Of a stretch of DNA of 64,000 nt, positions 51,464 through 60,148 are shown piece after piece. Each line of letters starts with the position of its first letter. Within the stretch, counting starts at the first letter, position 1. Below the pieces are notes generated by a model. The model made no database searches. It was not told where the DNA came from and saw only the letters and a list, made by a program, of their open reading frames with translations. Origin of the DNA: CAIYPG01 sp903864555 (lineage in GTDB: Bacteria; Pseudomonadota; Gammaproteobacteria; Burkholderiales; SG8-39); contig CANJJT010000001.1 in NCBI GenBank assembly GCA_947474715.1, positions 186,001 to 250,000 on the forward strand. Direction: 5' to 3'. The position numbers and the translations under genes were made by a program.

Positions 51464-52663
51464 CTAGCCGGGTGCTTTGTCCTGCGCTTGCCCGCCGTCG
51501 CCTTCCCTGGGTTTGCGCAGGCTGCCTTCCTGCATGCGGTATTCGTACAGCCGGCATTCCAGCGGGCCGTTGAACAGCGGGGTGCGCTTGCTCGCATGCA
51601 GGCGGATCAGTTTGGCCAGTTCGGGATCGCCGGAGAACAGGTAGCAGCGCCATCCGCTGTAGCGTGCCTTCAGGGTATTGCCCAGCTGCGGGTAAAAGGC
51701 GGCCAGTTCATTGGTCTCGCCCAGACGCACGCCATAGGGCGGATTGGCGATCATCACCCCGCTGGCGGCCGGGGGCGGCATCTCCAGCACATCGCCCACG
51801 CCGAAGACCACGCTGCCCATGAGGCCTGCGGCCTCGAGGTTGTCGCGGGCTCGCTCGATTTCGCGCGGCGAACTGTCGCTGCCATAGATTTCCAGGGGCG
51901 ACGATGGCGTGGCCGCGGCCAGCACCGCCTCGCGAAGCGCAGCCCAGCCGGCTGCATCGTGTCCGGCCAGGCGCTGGAAACCGAATTCCCGCCGCGCCCC
52001 GGGCGGCATGCCCAGCGCCAGCATGGCCGCCTCGATCAGCAGGGTGCCGCTGCCGCACATCGGGTCATACAGGGTTTCACGGCGGTCCCAGCCGGATAGC
52101 ATGACGATGCCGGCGGCGAGGTTTTCCTTCAGCGGTGCTTCGCCGACCTCGGTGCGCCAGCCACGCTTGTAGAGCGGCTCGCCGGAGGTGTCCAGATAGA
52201 GCGTGAAATGGGTGGCGTCGAGAAAGCCGTGCACGCGCACATCGGGATTGCGCGTGTCGACGTCCGGGCGCTTGTCGAGCCGGGCGCGGAAGCGGTCGCA
52301 AACCGCGTCCTTGATGCGCAGTGTGAGGAAGTCCAGGCTGCGCAGCGGGCAGCGGATGGCATTGACGTCCACGCGCAGGCTGCGCTCCACCCCGAACAGG
52401 GTTGGCCAGTCCACGGCGTGGGCGGCGTTGTAGACGTCCAGCTCGTTCTTGTAGGGCTTGTGCAGCAATTGCAGCAGCACGCGCGACGCGAGCCGAGAGC
52501 CCAGGTTGGCGCGCCAGCACAACTCCATGCTGCCGCGGAAGGACACGCCGCCGGGGACGGTGCGCAGATCGGCGGCGCCGAAGCCGCGCAATTCATCGGT
52601 GAGCAGGGCTTCCAGGCCGCGTGGGCAGGGGGCGAAGAACAAATGGCTGGTTTGCGGATTCAA
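51464..52663 (-). CDS. THUMP-domain RNA methyltransferase (RlmL-like)
   Basis: About 399 residues. The N-terminal half has a THUMP-like region beginning SHLFFAPCPRGLEALLTDEL. The C-terminal half is a class I methyltransferase with motif I DPMCGSGTLLIEAAMLALG and the catalytic ANPPYGVRLGET. It is the YcbY/RlmL N-terminal module, which methylates 23S rRNA G2445, without the fused RlmK domain. The start is uncertain: TTG at 52663 avoids a Cys-rich leader unlike the family; ATG at 52729 or 52750 gives a longer protein that reaches the divergent gene. Confidence 0.87.
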   Translation of the reverse strand: MNPQTSHLFFAPCPRGLEALLTDELRGFGAADLRTVPGGVSFRGSMELCWRANLGSRLASRVLLQLLHKPYKNELDVYNAAHAVDWPTLFGVERSLRVDVNAIRCPLRSLDFLTLRIKDAVCDRFRARLDKRPDVDTRNPDVRVHGFLDATHFTLYLDTSGEPLYKRGWRTEVGEAPLKENLAAGIVMLSGWDRRETLYDPMCGSGTLLIEAAMLALGMPPGARREFGFQRLAGHDAAGWAALREAVLAAATPSSPLEIYGSDSSPREIERARDNLEAAGLMGSVVFGVGDVLEMPPPAASGVMIANPPYGVRLGETNELAAFYPQLGNTLKARYSGWRCYLFSGDPELAKLIRLHASKRTPLFNGPLECRLYEYRMQEGSLRKPREGDGGQAQDKAPG

Positions 52664-52748
52664 GGTGTTTCCGGGATCATGGCTGGCGCAGCACCCGCAG
52701 GGACGACACCGGTCGTCAGGGTGTTGCATGGTTACCTGACTATATCCC

Positions 52749-53825
52749 ATGTCCCAGATTGCAAGTGCTTCCGATGATGGCCTGGCCGAGGCGTGCGCCT
52801 TCTATGAGCGTGATGAACTCGAAGCGGCGGCGACAGCCTTCCAGCGTGTGCTCGAACTCGATCCGGAGCATGTCGAGGCCCGCTACAAGCTGGCCAATTC
52901 CCTGAAGGGCCTGAACCGGCTGGAGGCGGCGGCGGTGCAGTATCGCGGCGTGCTGGCGCGCAACCCGCATCATGCCGAGTCGCTCAATAATGTCGGCGCC
53001 ATCTATCAGGCTGATGAGCTGTTCGACACCGCCGAGACCTGTTATTGGCAGGCTATCTGGTACAAGCCCGGCCTGGCTCCGCCCTATGTCAACCTCGGGC
53101 GCATCCTGCAGGGCCAGGGGCGCCATGAGGTCGCCGCGGAGATTTATCAGCGTGCGCTTGATCAGGGCCTGGATGCCGGGCTGTTCGGCCATCTGCTAGC
53201 GGCGCTGAAAGGGCAAGGCGCGGCCCGGGCGCCGCAGAACTATGTGCGCGAGACCTTCGACGCCTTTGCCGCCGGTTTCGAGCAGCGCGTGGTGGCTGAA
53301 CTGGGCTATCGCGTGCCCGGGTTGCTGGCCGATATGGTGAAACCGCTGCTGGCCGCCGGCCCTGCAGTACTCGACCTGGGCTGCGGCACCGGACTGGCAG
53401 GCGAGGCCCTGCGCGCGACCGGCGCCAGCCTGACCGGCGTGGACCTGTCGCCGCGCATGCTGGAAATCGCCGCGGCCAAGGGCTGCTACCAGGCGCTGCA
53501 TGAGGCCGAAGTGGTGACCTGGCTGCAGCAATCCCCATCCGCCGCCTTCGATCTGGTGATGGCCGCCGACGTGTTCATCTACATCGGCGATCTGGAGGCG
53601 GTGTTTGCCGGCGTCAGGCGGGTGTTGCGTGCCGGTGGGCTGTTCGCCTTCTCGGTGGAGGCCTGTGCCGAGGGCAATTATCGCCTGCTGGAGACCGGGC
53701 GTTATGCGCAGTCGCCAGGCTATGTCACCGCGCTGGCGGCCCGCCATGGTTTCAGCCTCCGGCATGGCGAGCCGGCCGGTGTTCGGGCCGGCATAGACGG
53801 CAACCTCTACCTGCTGGCCTTGTGA
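52749..53825 (+). CDS. TPR repeat plus class I methyltransferase protein
   Basis: A 358-residue protein. Residues 1-150 are four TPR-like repeats (EAAATAFQRVLELDPEHVEA, AESLNNVGAIYQADELFDTA). A linker, NYVRETFDAFAAGFEQRVV, leads to a SAM methyltransferase with motif I AVLDLGCGTGLAGEALR and LVMAADVFIYIGDL. Such fusions are known as uncharacterised TPR methyltransferases; the substrate is not known. It diverges from the RNA methyltransferase gene with little or no intergenic space. Confidence 0.88.
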   Translation: MSQIASASDDGLAEACAFYERDELEAAATAFQRVLELDPEHVEARYKLANSLKGLNRLEAAAVQYRGVLARNPHHAESLNNVGAIYQADELFDTAETCYWQAIWYKPGLAPPYVNLGRILQGQGRHEVAAEIYQRALDQGLDAGLFGHLLAALKGQGAARAPQNYVRETFDAFAAGFEQRVVAELGYRVPGLLADMVKPLLAAGPAVLDLGCGTGLAGEALRATGASLTGVDLSPRMLEIAAAKGCYQALHEAEVVTWLQQSPSAAFDLVMAADVFIYIGDLEAVFAGVRRVLRAGGLFAFSVEACAEGNYRLLETGRYAQSPGYVTALAARHGFSLRHGEPAGVRAGIDGNLYLLAL

Positions 53826-53953
53826 GCCGGCCACCCCGCCTGGAACGCAGGATGCCTGCAGACAGTGGCGAAAGGCTTAACACTGCTTTACATTACGGCC
53901 CATAACAAGCAAGCGGGCGCCGACTTCTGCGGCCGTGAGGGAGAACAAATCCG

Positions 53954-54526
53954 ATGAACAAGTACCAGTGGATCACGCTGACTGCAGCGCTGGTCAATCT
54001 CGCCCTGGTGTGGCTTTTTCCGCCCTTTGACTATCTCTCGGCAACGCGCAACAACGTGCCGACCTTCGACGGTTTCCATTTCCGTTTCGGCGATGCCGGC
54101 GTCAACCTGCAGATCAATGCCAACTTCCTGCAACTGGAGTATTTCGTCATCCTGTTGAACGCCGCCATCGCCTGGCTGCTGTTCAAGTCGCGCGGCGCGG
54201 CCAAGGCTGCCCCGCGGAAGAAGATCGACTGGCAGCGCATCGTGCTGATCGGCGTCGGTCTCAACCTGATGCTGGTGCTGTTGTTTCCGCCCATGGAGAA
54301 TTTCTACGCCGTGAGCCGTGCTGCGCTGCCCAGCTTCGATGGTTTCTATTTCCTCTTCGGTGACCACGGTGCCCGCACCATCGTCACGCAGCTGCTCTAT
54401 ATCGAGGTGATTTTCGTGCTGGTCAACGGTGCCATCCTGTGGCTGCTGTTCCGCAAGACCCGGGACGATGTTTCAGACGCGGTGCTGGCGGCCATGGCCC
54501 GGGAAATGAACCGGGTCAAGCGCTAG
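53954..54526 (+). CDS. Internally duplicated membrane protein
   Basis: A 190-residue integral membrane protein made of two similar halves. Half one has ALVNLALVWLFPPFDYLSAT, VPTFDGFHFRFGD and EYFVILLNAAIAWLLF. Half two has VGLNLMLVLLFPPMENFYAV, LPSFDGFYFLFGD and EVIFVLVNGAILWLLF. Each half gives two membrane helices linked by a soluble loop with a conserved F-D-G-F. I do not recognise a named family. It stands alone, 128 bases after the TPR-methyltransferase gene. Confidence 0.8.
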   Translation: MNKYQWITLTAALVNLALVWLFPPFDYLSATRNNVPTFDGFHFRFGDAGVNLQINANFLQLEYFVILLNAAIAWLLFKSRGAAKAAPRKKIDWQRIVLIGVGLNLMLVLLFPPMENFYAVSRAALPSFDGFYFLFGDHGARTIVTQLLYIEVIFVLVNGAILWLLFRKTRDDVSDAVLAAMAREMNRVKR

Positions 54527-54551
54527 GGCAGCGGCAAGTCGGCAGGGTCTT

Positions 54552-55079
54552 TCAACTCTCTGAGGGTGGCGCTGGCAGTCGCCACTGCACGTCGGCAATG
54601 CCGGGCTTGCGCAATTCCTTGAGCATGCGCAGCGCCATTTCACGCCCCCGGTAATAGCCGGGAATGTAAGCGGTCTCGTTGAACCCCAGGCTGCGGTAGA
54701 AGCGCCGCGCGCCCTGATTGGCTGCGCGCAACTCCAGGTGGATGGCGGCGATGCCGGCAGTACTGGCCGATTCGCTGAGCCATTCCAGCATGCGCCGTCC
54801 CAGACCCAGGCGACGGTGTGCCGGCTGGACGGCGAGCAGCGACAGGTGGGCATGCTCGTCGCCGAACTGCATGATGGCAAAGGCGACGACCTGGTCGCTG
54901 CCGTGCACGCGGTCAGTGACAACCAGGGTGGTGGTGTCCGGATGTTGCAGGGCCGTTTCGACCCGTTGCAGATTCCAGGTCCAGCCCAGTCCGGACTCGA
55001 TCAGGTCGCGCGACATCAGGGCGATGTGTCGGGCATCGGCGGGCACTGCAGGTCGCAGGGTGATGTGCGCTTGTCCCAT
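54552..55079 (-). CDS. GNAT family N-acetyltransferase (RimI-like)
   Basis: A 175-residue GNAT protein with LRPAVPADARHIALMSRDLI at the N-terminus and acetyl-CoA motif A LLAVQPAHRRLGLGRRMLEW. The end has ARRFYRSLGFNETAYIPGYY, close to the RimI/ribosomal-protein acetyltransferase layout. Substrate unknown; the C-terminus is a little extended. It is downstream of hemJ on the same strand. Confidence 0.88.
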   Translation of the reverse strand: MGQAHITLRPAVPADARHIALMSRDLIESGLGWTWNLQRVETALQHPDTTTLVVTDRVHGSDQVVAFAIMQFGDEHAHLSLLAVQPAHRRLGLGRRMLEWLSESASTAGIAAIHLELRAANQGARRFYRSLGFNETAYIPGYYRGREMALRMLKELRKPGIADVQWRLPAPPSES

Positions 55080-55157
55080 GGGTCAGTCACCGGAAGACGT
55101 CATCAGAATAGCCTATGGGTTGGTGGCGCCAGCGACTGCAAGGACCGGGTCAGAGGG

Positions 55158-55577
55158 TCAGAATGGCTTGACCACCACCAGGATGACGATGGCGAGCAGG
55201 AAAGCCACCGGCACTTCATTGAACCAGCGAAACCATACATGGCCGCGGGTGTTGCGGCCGTCGCGAAAGTCCTTCAGCAGGCGGCCGCACCACAGGTGGT
55301 AGCCCACCAGCAGCGCCACCAGTGCCAGTTTGGCGTGCAGCCAGCCGGTGCCCAGGCCCTGGAACCAGCCCAGCCACAGCCACAGGCCGAAGGCGATGGT
55401 GAGCACCGCCCCGGGGGTCATGATGCCGTAGTAGAGCTTGCGCTCCATGATCCTGAAGCGCTCGATGCCGGCCTGGTCTTCGGTCATGGCGTGATAGACG
55501 AACAGTCGCGGCAGATAGAACAGGCCGGCAAACCAGGTCACCATGAAAACGATGTGCAGGGATTTGACCCAGAGCAT
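55158..55577 (-). CDS. hemJ: Protoporphyrinogen IX oxidase HemJ (CopD-type)
   Basis: A 139-residue four-helix membrane protein. MLWVKSLHIVFMVTWFAGLF carries the conserved His of HemJ, and LYYGIMTPGAVLTIAFG, WLHAKLALVALLVGYH and FNEVPVAFLLAIVILV follow. It should convert protoporphyrinogen IX to protoporphyrin IX in haem synthesis. The ATG at 55577 matches the family start; the longer frame is a shadow of nodJ. Confidence 0.88.
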   Translation of the reverse strand: MLWVKSLHIVFMVTWFAGLFYLPRLFVYHAMTEDQAGIERFRIMERKLYYGIMTPGAVLTIAFGLWLWLGWFQGLGTGWLHAKLALVALLVGYHLWCGRLLKDFRDGRNTRGHVWFRWFNEVPVAFLLAIVILVVVKPF

Positions 55578-55626
55578 AGGGACAGCTTTCCTTATCGGCC
55601 TGTACTGCGTATGCGGAGAACCAAGC

Positions 55627-56406
55627 TTACTGCAACAGCCTGCGCCGATACAGCACGATGGCGGCGTAGAAGGCGATGACGGCGTAGGCCAGCAGCACGC
55701 CCGCATGCAGCGCGATGTCGGCCGGCACCTGGCCCTGCAGCAGCGGTCGCACTAGCAGCGTGGCGTGCGAGAGCGGCAGCAGCATGGCCAGGGCATGCAG
55801 CGGCCCCGGCAGCTGCTCGATCGGGAAGAACACGCCGCACAGCATGGCCATGGGCGTGATCACCAGGGTGAAGTAGTACATGAAGAAATCGTAACTGGGC
55901 GAGAGCGCGGTGATGGTCAGTCCCAGTGCGGCAAAACAAAGGCCGATGAGGGGAATCACGGCCAGCACCCACAGCGACAGCGGCGAGCTGGCCAGGCCCA
56001 GTGCCCACACCACCACCAGGATGGCCAGTCCGGAGAGGAAACTCTTGCTGGTGGTCCATGCCAGCTCGGCCAGCACCACGTCCTCCAGTTGCAGGGGGGC
56101 ATTCATGATGGCGTCCCAGGTGCGTTGCACATGCATGCGCGAGAAGGCCGAATACAGTGACTCGAAGGTGGCGCTGTTGGCGGTGGAGAAACACACCGTG
56201 CCGGCGGCCAGGAAGGCGATGTAGGACACGCCGCCCATCTCCGGCACCAGTGAGCCTAGCCCGTAGCCCAGCCCCAGCATGTAGATCATCGGGTCCGCCA
56301 GGTTGCCCAGCACCGAGGGCACGGCGAGCTTGCGCCATACCAGGAAATTGCGCTGCCATACCGGCCAGAAGCGCAGGCTGAGCGTGGGTGGCCGCCAGGG
56401 GTTCAT
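55627..56406 (-). CDS. nodJ: NodJ-like ABC-2 transporter permease
   Basis: A 259-residue ABC-2 permease with six predicted helices. The N-terminus RFWPVWQRNFLVWRKLAVPS, FVLGNLADPMIYMLGLGYGLG-like core (SVLGNLADPMIYMLGLGYGL) and PMAMLCGVFFPIEQLPGPLH are like NodJ. Non-symbiotic relatives occur across Betaproteobacteria and are thought to be the source of rhizobial nodIJ. The substrate here is unknown. It is 10 bases after the nodI-like gene, so both form one exporter. Confidence 0.88.
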   Translation of the reverse strand: MNPWRPPTLSLRFWPVWQRNFLVWRKLAVPSVLGNLADPMIYMLGLGYGLGSLVPEMGGVSYIAFLAAGTVCFSTANSATFESLYSAFSRMHVQRTWDAIMNAPLQLEDVVLAELAWTTSKSFLSGLAILVVVWALGLASSPLSLWVLAVIPLIGLCFAALGLTITALSPSYDFFMYYFTLVITPMAMLCGVFFPIEQLPGPLHALAMLLPLSHATLLVRPLLQGQVPADIALHAGVLLAYAVIAFYAAIVLYRRRLLQ

Positions 56407-56416
56407 CCGGATGGCC

Positions 56417-57385
56417 TCAATCGCGCAGATCGCGGCCGGTCAGCCGCAGGAACACATCTTCGAGGTTGGCCGGCCGGCGCAGGAAGCGCATGCCGGGCTC
56501 GCCTTCGAGCAGCGCCAGCAGCGGATGGGCATCCTCGGCGTAGCAGAACACCGTCTCGCCGCTGACCTCGACACGCCGTGCCAGTGGCGCCAGGCGCGTC
56601 TTGTTGCGCTCGGCCCAGGCGGGCGCGTCGTCGCCGTAGGCTTCGACCACCTCCGGCTCGATGTGCTGGCGTATCAGCTCGCGCGGGCTGTCCTCGGCGA
56701 CGATGCGGCCGTGGTCCACGATGGCCAGGCGGTCGCACAGGCGCTCGGCCTCGTCCATGAAATGGGTGGTGAGCACGATGGTTTTGCCCTGCCCCATGAG
56801 GGTTTTCATGCGTGCCCAGATCAGGTGGCGTGCCTGCGGATCGAGGCCGGTGGTGGGCTCATCCATGAAGAGGATCTCCGGGTCGTTGACCAGTGCGCGC
56901 ACCAGCGTCAGCCGGCGTTTCATGCCGCCAGAAAGCTCGCGTATGCGCATCTCGCCGCGGCCGGCCAGCCCGGCAAACTCCAGCAGTGCCGGGATGCGAG
57001 AGCGCATGTGGCTGCTGCCCAGGCCGAAGTAGCGCGCGAACACCAGCAGGTTCTCGCTGACGCTGAAGTCCGGGTCGAGATTGTCCATTTGCGGCACCAC
57101 GCCCACGCGCATGCGTGCCTCGCGTGCATGCTCGGGCACCGCATGGCCGAGCAGGCGGATGCTGCCGCCGTCGGGTTCGGTCAGGCCCAGGGCCAGACGC
57201 AGCGTGGTGGTCTTGCCCGCCCCGTTGGGGCCCAGCAGGCCGAAACAGCGGCCGCGTGGCACATCGAAGGAGAGGCCGCGCACCACTTCCGTTGTGCCGT
57301 AGGATTTGCGCAGGTCCCGCACCTGCAGCACGGCATCCGCGGTGGCCGGTGCGGCTTCAGCACCGGGGGCAACCACTGCCGTCAT
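56417..57385 (-). CDS. nodI: NodI-like ABC transporter ATP-binding protein
   Basis: A 322-residue ATPase. Walker A is GPNGAGKTT, the signature LSGGMKRRLTLVRAL, Walker B EILFMDEPTTGLDPQ and the switch TTHFMDEAERL. The C-terminal extension, with GETVFCYAEDAHPLLALLEG, is the NodI type. The ATG at 57385 overlaps the stop of the preceding hydrolase gene (ATGA); an ATG at 57394 is possible. It works with the NodJ-like permease. Confidence 0.92.
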   Translation of the reverse strand: MTAVVAPGAEAAPATADAVLQVRDLRKSYGTTEVVRGLSFDVPRGRCFGLLGPNGAGKTTTLRLALGLTEPDGGSIRLLGHAVPEHAREARMRVGVVPQMDNLDPDFSVSENLLVFARYFGLGSSHMRSRIPALLEFAGLAGRGEMRIRELSGGMKRRLTLVRALVNDPEILFMDEPTTGLDPQARHLIWARMKTLMGQGKTIVLTTHFMDEAERLCDRLAIVDHGRIVAEDSPRELIRQHIEPEVVEAYGDDAPAWAERNKTRLAPLARRVEVSGETVFCYAEDAHPLLALLEGEPGMRFLRRPANLEDVFLRLTGRDLRD

Positions 57386-58047
57386 CGATCCCATGACCCC
57401 TGGATGATGGTCCTGATCATGCCGAGCTTGCGATGGAAGAAATGGTCGGCGCCGGGGACCAGCGACACCGGCAGGTTCTGCGTCTCCGCCCAGGTGAGCA
57501 CATTGGCCAGGGGCACGGTGCTGTCCTGATCGCCATGGATGAGGATGGTGTTGGCGGGCACCGCGGCCGGGTCGTAGCTGCGATCCTCGGTGACGCGTCC
57601 GACAGCGGTGGCCACCAGCACCAGCCGCTCGGCGGGCGTGCCGGCATCGGCGAGCCGCCGTGCCACGCGCGTCTGGATCCAGCCGCCGAAGGAGAATCCG
57701 GCCAGCACCACCGGCAGCGAACCGTACTGCTGCCTGGCGTATTCCAGGACGGCGAGCATGTCATCGGTTTCGCCGGTACCCTGGTCGTGGCTGCCCTCGG
57801 TCTGGCCGACGCCGCGGAAGTTGGGTCGCATTGCCACGTAGCCCAGTTCGGCAAAGGTGCGCGCCAGGGTCTGCGCCACCTTGTTGTCCAGTGTGCCCCC
57901 GTACAGGGGATGGGGGTGGGCGATCAGCGCGATGCCGCGCGGGGCCGCAGCGGCAGCGGCTTCCGGCGCGTCGATCACCACCTCGATGCGGCCGGTTGCG
58001 CCGGGAACGAAGATCTGCTCGGCGTTGCCGCGGCCGGGAAACTGCAT
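57382..58047 (-). CDS. Alpha/beta-fold hydrolase (COG2945 type)
   Basis: A 221-residue alpha/beta hydrolase. HPHPLYGGTLDNKVAQTLAR and LRPNFRGVGQTEG are typical of COG2945, the nucleophile elbow is AGFSFGGW, the acid is in HGDQDSTVP and the histidine in GADHFFH. So the catalytic triad is complete. The substrate is unknown. It lies 18 bases after the ferredoxin gene and overlaps nodI. Confidence 0.88.
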   Translation of the reverse strand: MQFPGRGNAEQIFVPGATGRIEVVIDAPEAAAAAAPRGIALIAHPHPLYGGTLDNKVAQTLARTFAELGYVAMRPNFRGVGQTEGSHDQGTGETDDMLAVLEYARQQYGSLPVVLAGFSFGGWIQTRVARRLADAGTPAERLVLVATAVGRVTEDRSYDPAAVPANTILIHGDQDSTVPLANVLTWAETQNLPVSLVPGADHFFHRKLGMIRTIIQGSWDR

Positions 58048-58065
58048 GGGTGGAACCTGCGCCTG

Positions 58066-58374
58066 CTAGATCTTCAGGCGCTCGACGACACGGCCGTTCT
58101 GCAGATGCTCCGTGACGATTTCGTCGATGTCTTCCTTGTCGACATAGGTGTACCAGGTCTCGTTGGGGTAGACCACCAGCACCGGGCCTTCATCGCAGCG
58201 GTCCAGGCAGCCGGCCATGTTGACGCGCACCTTGCCTTCGCCGGACAGGCCGAGTTCCTTGACCTTCTTCTTGGCGTAGTCACGGACTTCGCTGGCACCG
58301 TTGTCATTGCAGCATCGTTCGCCGTTCTGGCGCTGGTTGCAGCAGAAAAACACATGATGCGAGTAGTAGCTCAT
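58066..58374 (-). CDS. [2Fe-2S] thioredoxin-like ferredoxin
   Basis: A 102-residue ferredoxin. FFCCNQRQNGERCCNDN carries the first Cys pair and AGCLDRCDEGPVLVVYP the second, as in the Shethna-type thioredoxin-fold [2Fe-2S] ferredoxins. It is a small cytoplasmic electron carrier; its partner is not indicated by the neighbours. It starts the hydrolase-nodI-nodJ run. Confidence 0.88.
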   Translation of the reverse strand: MSYYSHHVFFCCNQRQNGERCCNDNGASEVRDYAKKKVKELGLSGEGKVRVNMAGCLDRCDEGPVLVVYPNETWYTYVDKEDIDEIVTEHLQNGRVVERLKI

Positions 58375-58476
58375 GAGTGGTATGTCCGGAAGGGAAGAAG
58401 GAGGATCGATTATACAAGCCGCTTCCCTGTGCCAGTCCTCCGGGCCGGCCGGTGGATCGCCCCCGAGAAGGCTTGC

Positions 58477-59544
58477 CTATTGCCGCTGGCGCTGTCCGGC
58501 CAGAGACAGCAGCCAGGCCAGGGAGGCAAAGGGCCACAGCATCGACACCACGCGTGTGAGCCCGGTGAAATTGAGGAAGTGGCCCTGTCGCCATTGCCCC
58601 ATGAACATGGCGTGATAGGGATTCTCCGGCGCCAGGTTGACGATGGTGGTGGCGGCCATCAGTGCAATGCCACCCAGTGCGGTGCGTGCCGGCAGTGAAA
58701 AGCCCGCCGCGATGGCGGCCACTGCCGAGCCGGCTGCAAGGCCGAACACGGCGCCCGGTGTCAGCCATAGCAGGGCCTCGTCGGTGCCGAACAGCAGGGC
58801 GTAGCAGAAGGCACGTGCCAGCAGGGCCAGGCCCAGCAGTGTGAACATCAGTGGCCGCACCGGCTGGCCATAGCGCACCAGGATGGACAGGAACAGGCAG
58901 ACTGCCAGGGTGTTGGCGGCGGCCACCGCGGCTTCGGCGCGGATGAACACATCGGCACGGTGGTGCTCGGCCAAGGGCGACTGAAACAATTCGCGCAGGT
59001 CGCCGTTGCCGAACAGCACGGTTTCCGGATTGAGCTGGGAGAACAGCCACAGGCCCACCAGCACCAGGCCGAAATCGATGCGTGGGCCTGGGCGGAACAG
59101 CCGATAGCGCAGCGCCTGCAATCCGGCATCCCGCAGTACCAGGCGTGTCAGCACCACGCCGCACAGTGCGCCGAGCAGGCCTCCCGCAGCATTGCTGGCG
59201 ACGTCGAGGTTGGACGGGATGCGGCTGGGCAGGTAGGTCTGCAGCGCCTCCAGGCTCAGGCTGAGCAGCAGCGAGAAAACCGTGGCCAGAATTGCGGCAG
59301 GCGTCTGGCGCAGGTGCGGGTAAAGGGCCATGACGCCCAGCAATCCGAGCGGCACATAGCCGGCGATGTTGACGATGACATCGAAGGCGGTGAAGTAGCG
59401 TGGCAAGGAGAGGGTGAGAAAGCCCAAGGCGGGCACGCCGGTCCCGGCCCAGCCCGAGAAGGGATGCAGGCTGGCGTAGGTGACCAGCAGGGCGTAGGCC
59501 GCAAACAGGTAGCGGGCAAGGCTGGAAGGCGACTCCTTCTGCAT
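58477..59544 (-). CDS. VanZ-like integral membrane protein
   Basis: A 355-residue polytopic membrane protein with a VanZ-type domain in the first ~130 residues (DVIVNIAGYVPLGLLGVMAL, SLSLEALQTYLPSRIPSNLD and NAAGGLLGALCG). The second half has several more helices. VanZ-like proteins are linked to envelope or peptidoglycan tolerance; the function here is not known. It is 24 bases after the macro-domain gene. Confidence 0.82.
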   Translation of the reverse strand: MQKESPSSLARYLFAAYALLVTYASLHPFSGWAGTGVPALGFLTLSLPRYFTAFDVIVNIAGYVPLGLLGVMALYPHLRQTPAAILATVFSLLLSLSLEALQTYLPSRIPSNLDVASNAAGGLLGALCGVVLTRLVLRDAGLQALRYRLFRPGPRIDFGLVLVGLWLFSQLNPETVLFGNGDLRELFQSPLAEHHRADVFIRAEAAVAAANTLAVCLFLSILVRYGQPVRPLMFTLLGLALLARAFCYALLFGTDEALLWLTPGAVFGLAAGSAVAAIAAGFSLPARTALGGIALMAATTIVNLAPENPYHAMFMGQWRQGHFLNFTGLTRVVSMLWPFASLAWLLSLAGQRQRQ

Positions 59545-59568
59545 GCGGGCATTCTCGCATGTGCGCGG

Positions 59569-60081
59569 CTAGGCCGGCTTCGCGAGCATCCCTTCATAAA
59601 GCCGCAGCAAGTCGTCGCCGAACAGCGCGAAACGGATATGCATGTACGGATGCCGGGCGAGGAAGGCGCGGCATTCGGCCACCGCGATGGCGGTGGCCTG
59701 CTCGTGAGGATAGCCATACACGCCGCAGCTGATCGCGGGAAAGGCGATGCTCACCAATTCATGCGCGCGGGCGAGGGCCAGGCTCTGACGGTAGCAGGAG
59801 GCCAGCAGGGCCGGTTCATGGCGTGTGCCGCCCTGCCATATGGGTCCCACGGTGTGGATGACATGTTTCGAGGGCAGTCGATAAGCCCGGGTGATGCGTG
59901 CCTCGCCGGTAGGGCAACCGCCCAGCGTGCGGCATTCCGCCAGCAGTTGCGGTCCGGCAGCGCGGTGGATGGCGCCATCGACGACGCCGCCACCCAGCAG
60001 GCTCTCATTGGCCGCATTGACGATGGCATCCAGGGCCAGGGTGGTGATGTCTGCGCGCTGCGCCGAGAGGCCTGGAATCAT
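59569..60081 (-). CDS. Macro domain O-acetyl-ADP-ribose deacetylase-like protein
   Basis: A 170-residue macro domain of the YmdB/MacroD type. It has AIVNAANESLLGGGVVDGAI, GGCPTGEARITRAYRLP, VIHTVGPIW and FPAISCGVYGYPHEQATAIA. These are the ADP-ribose loops, so it should remove O-acetyl-ADP-ribose or ADP-ribose from carboxylates. A 14-bp palindrome lies just upstream. Confidence 0.92.
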   Translation of the reverse strand: MIPGLSAQRADITTLALDAIVNAANESLLGGGVVDGAIHRAAGPQLLAECRTLGGCPTGEARITRAYRLPSKHVIHTVGPIWQGGTRHEPALLASCYRQSLALARAHELVSIAFPAISCGVYGYPHEQATAIAVAECRAFLARHPYMHIRFALFGDDLLRLYEGMLAKPA

Positions 60082-60093
60082 GCGGTATAAATG

Positions 60094-60107
60094 AGCATAA
60101 TTATGCT
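60094..60107. promoter_or_regulatory. 14-bp perfect palindrome upstream of the macro gene
   Basis: AGCATAATTATGCT is a perfect inverted repeat 12 bases upstream of the macro-domain ATG, in an AT-rich gap. It could be an operator or the -10 region. Confidence 0.5.
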
Positions 60108-60148
60108 ACTGACGTAATGATAAAAAGAACAACCATTCGAAAATGATA

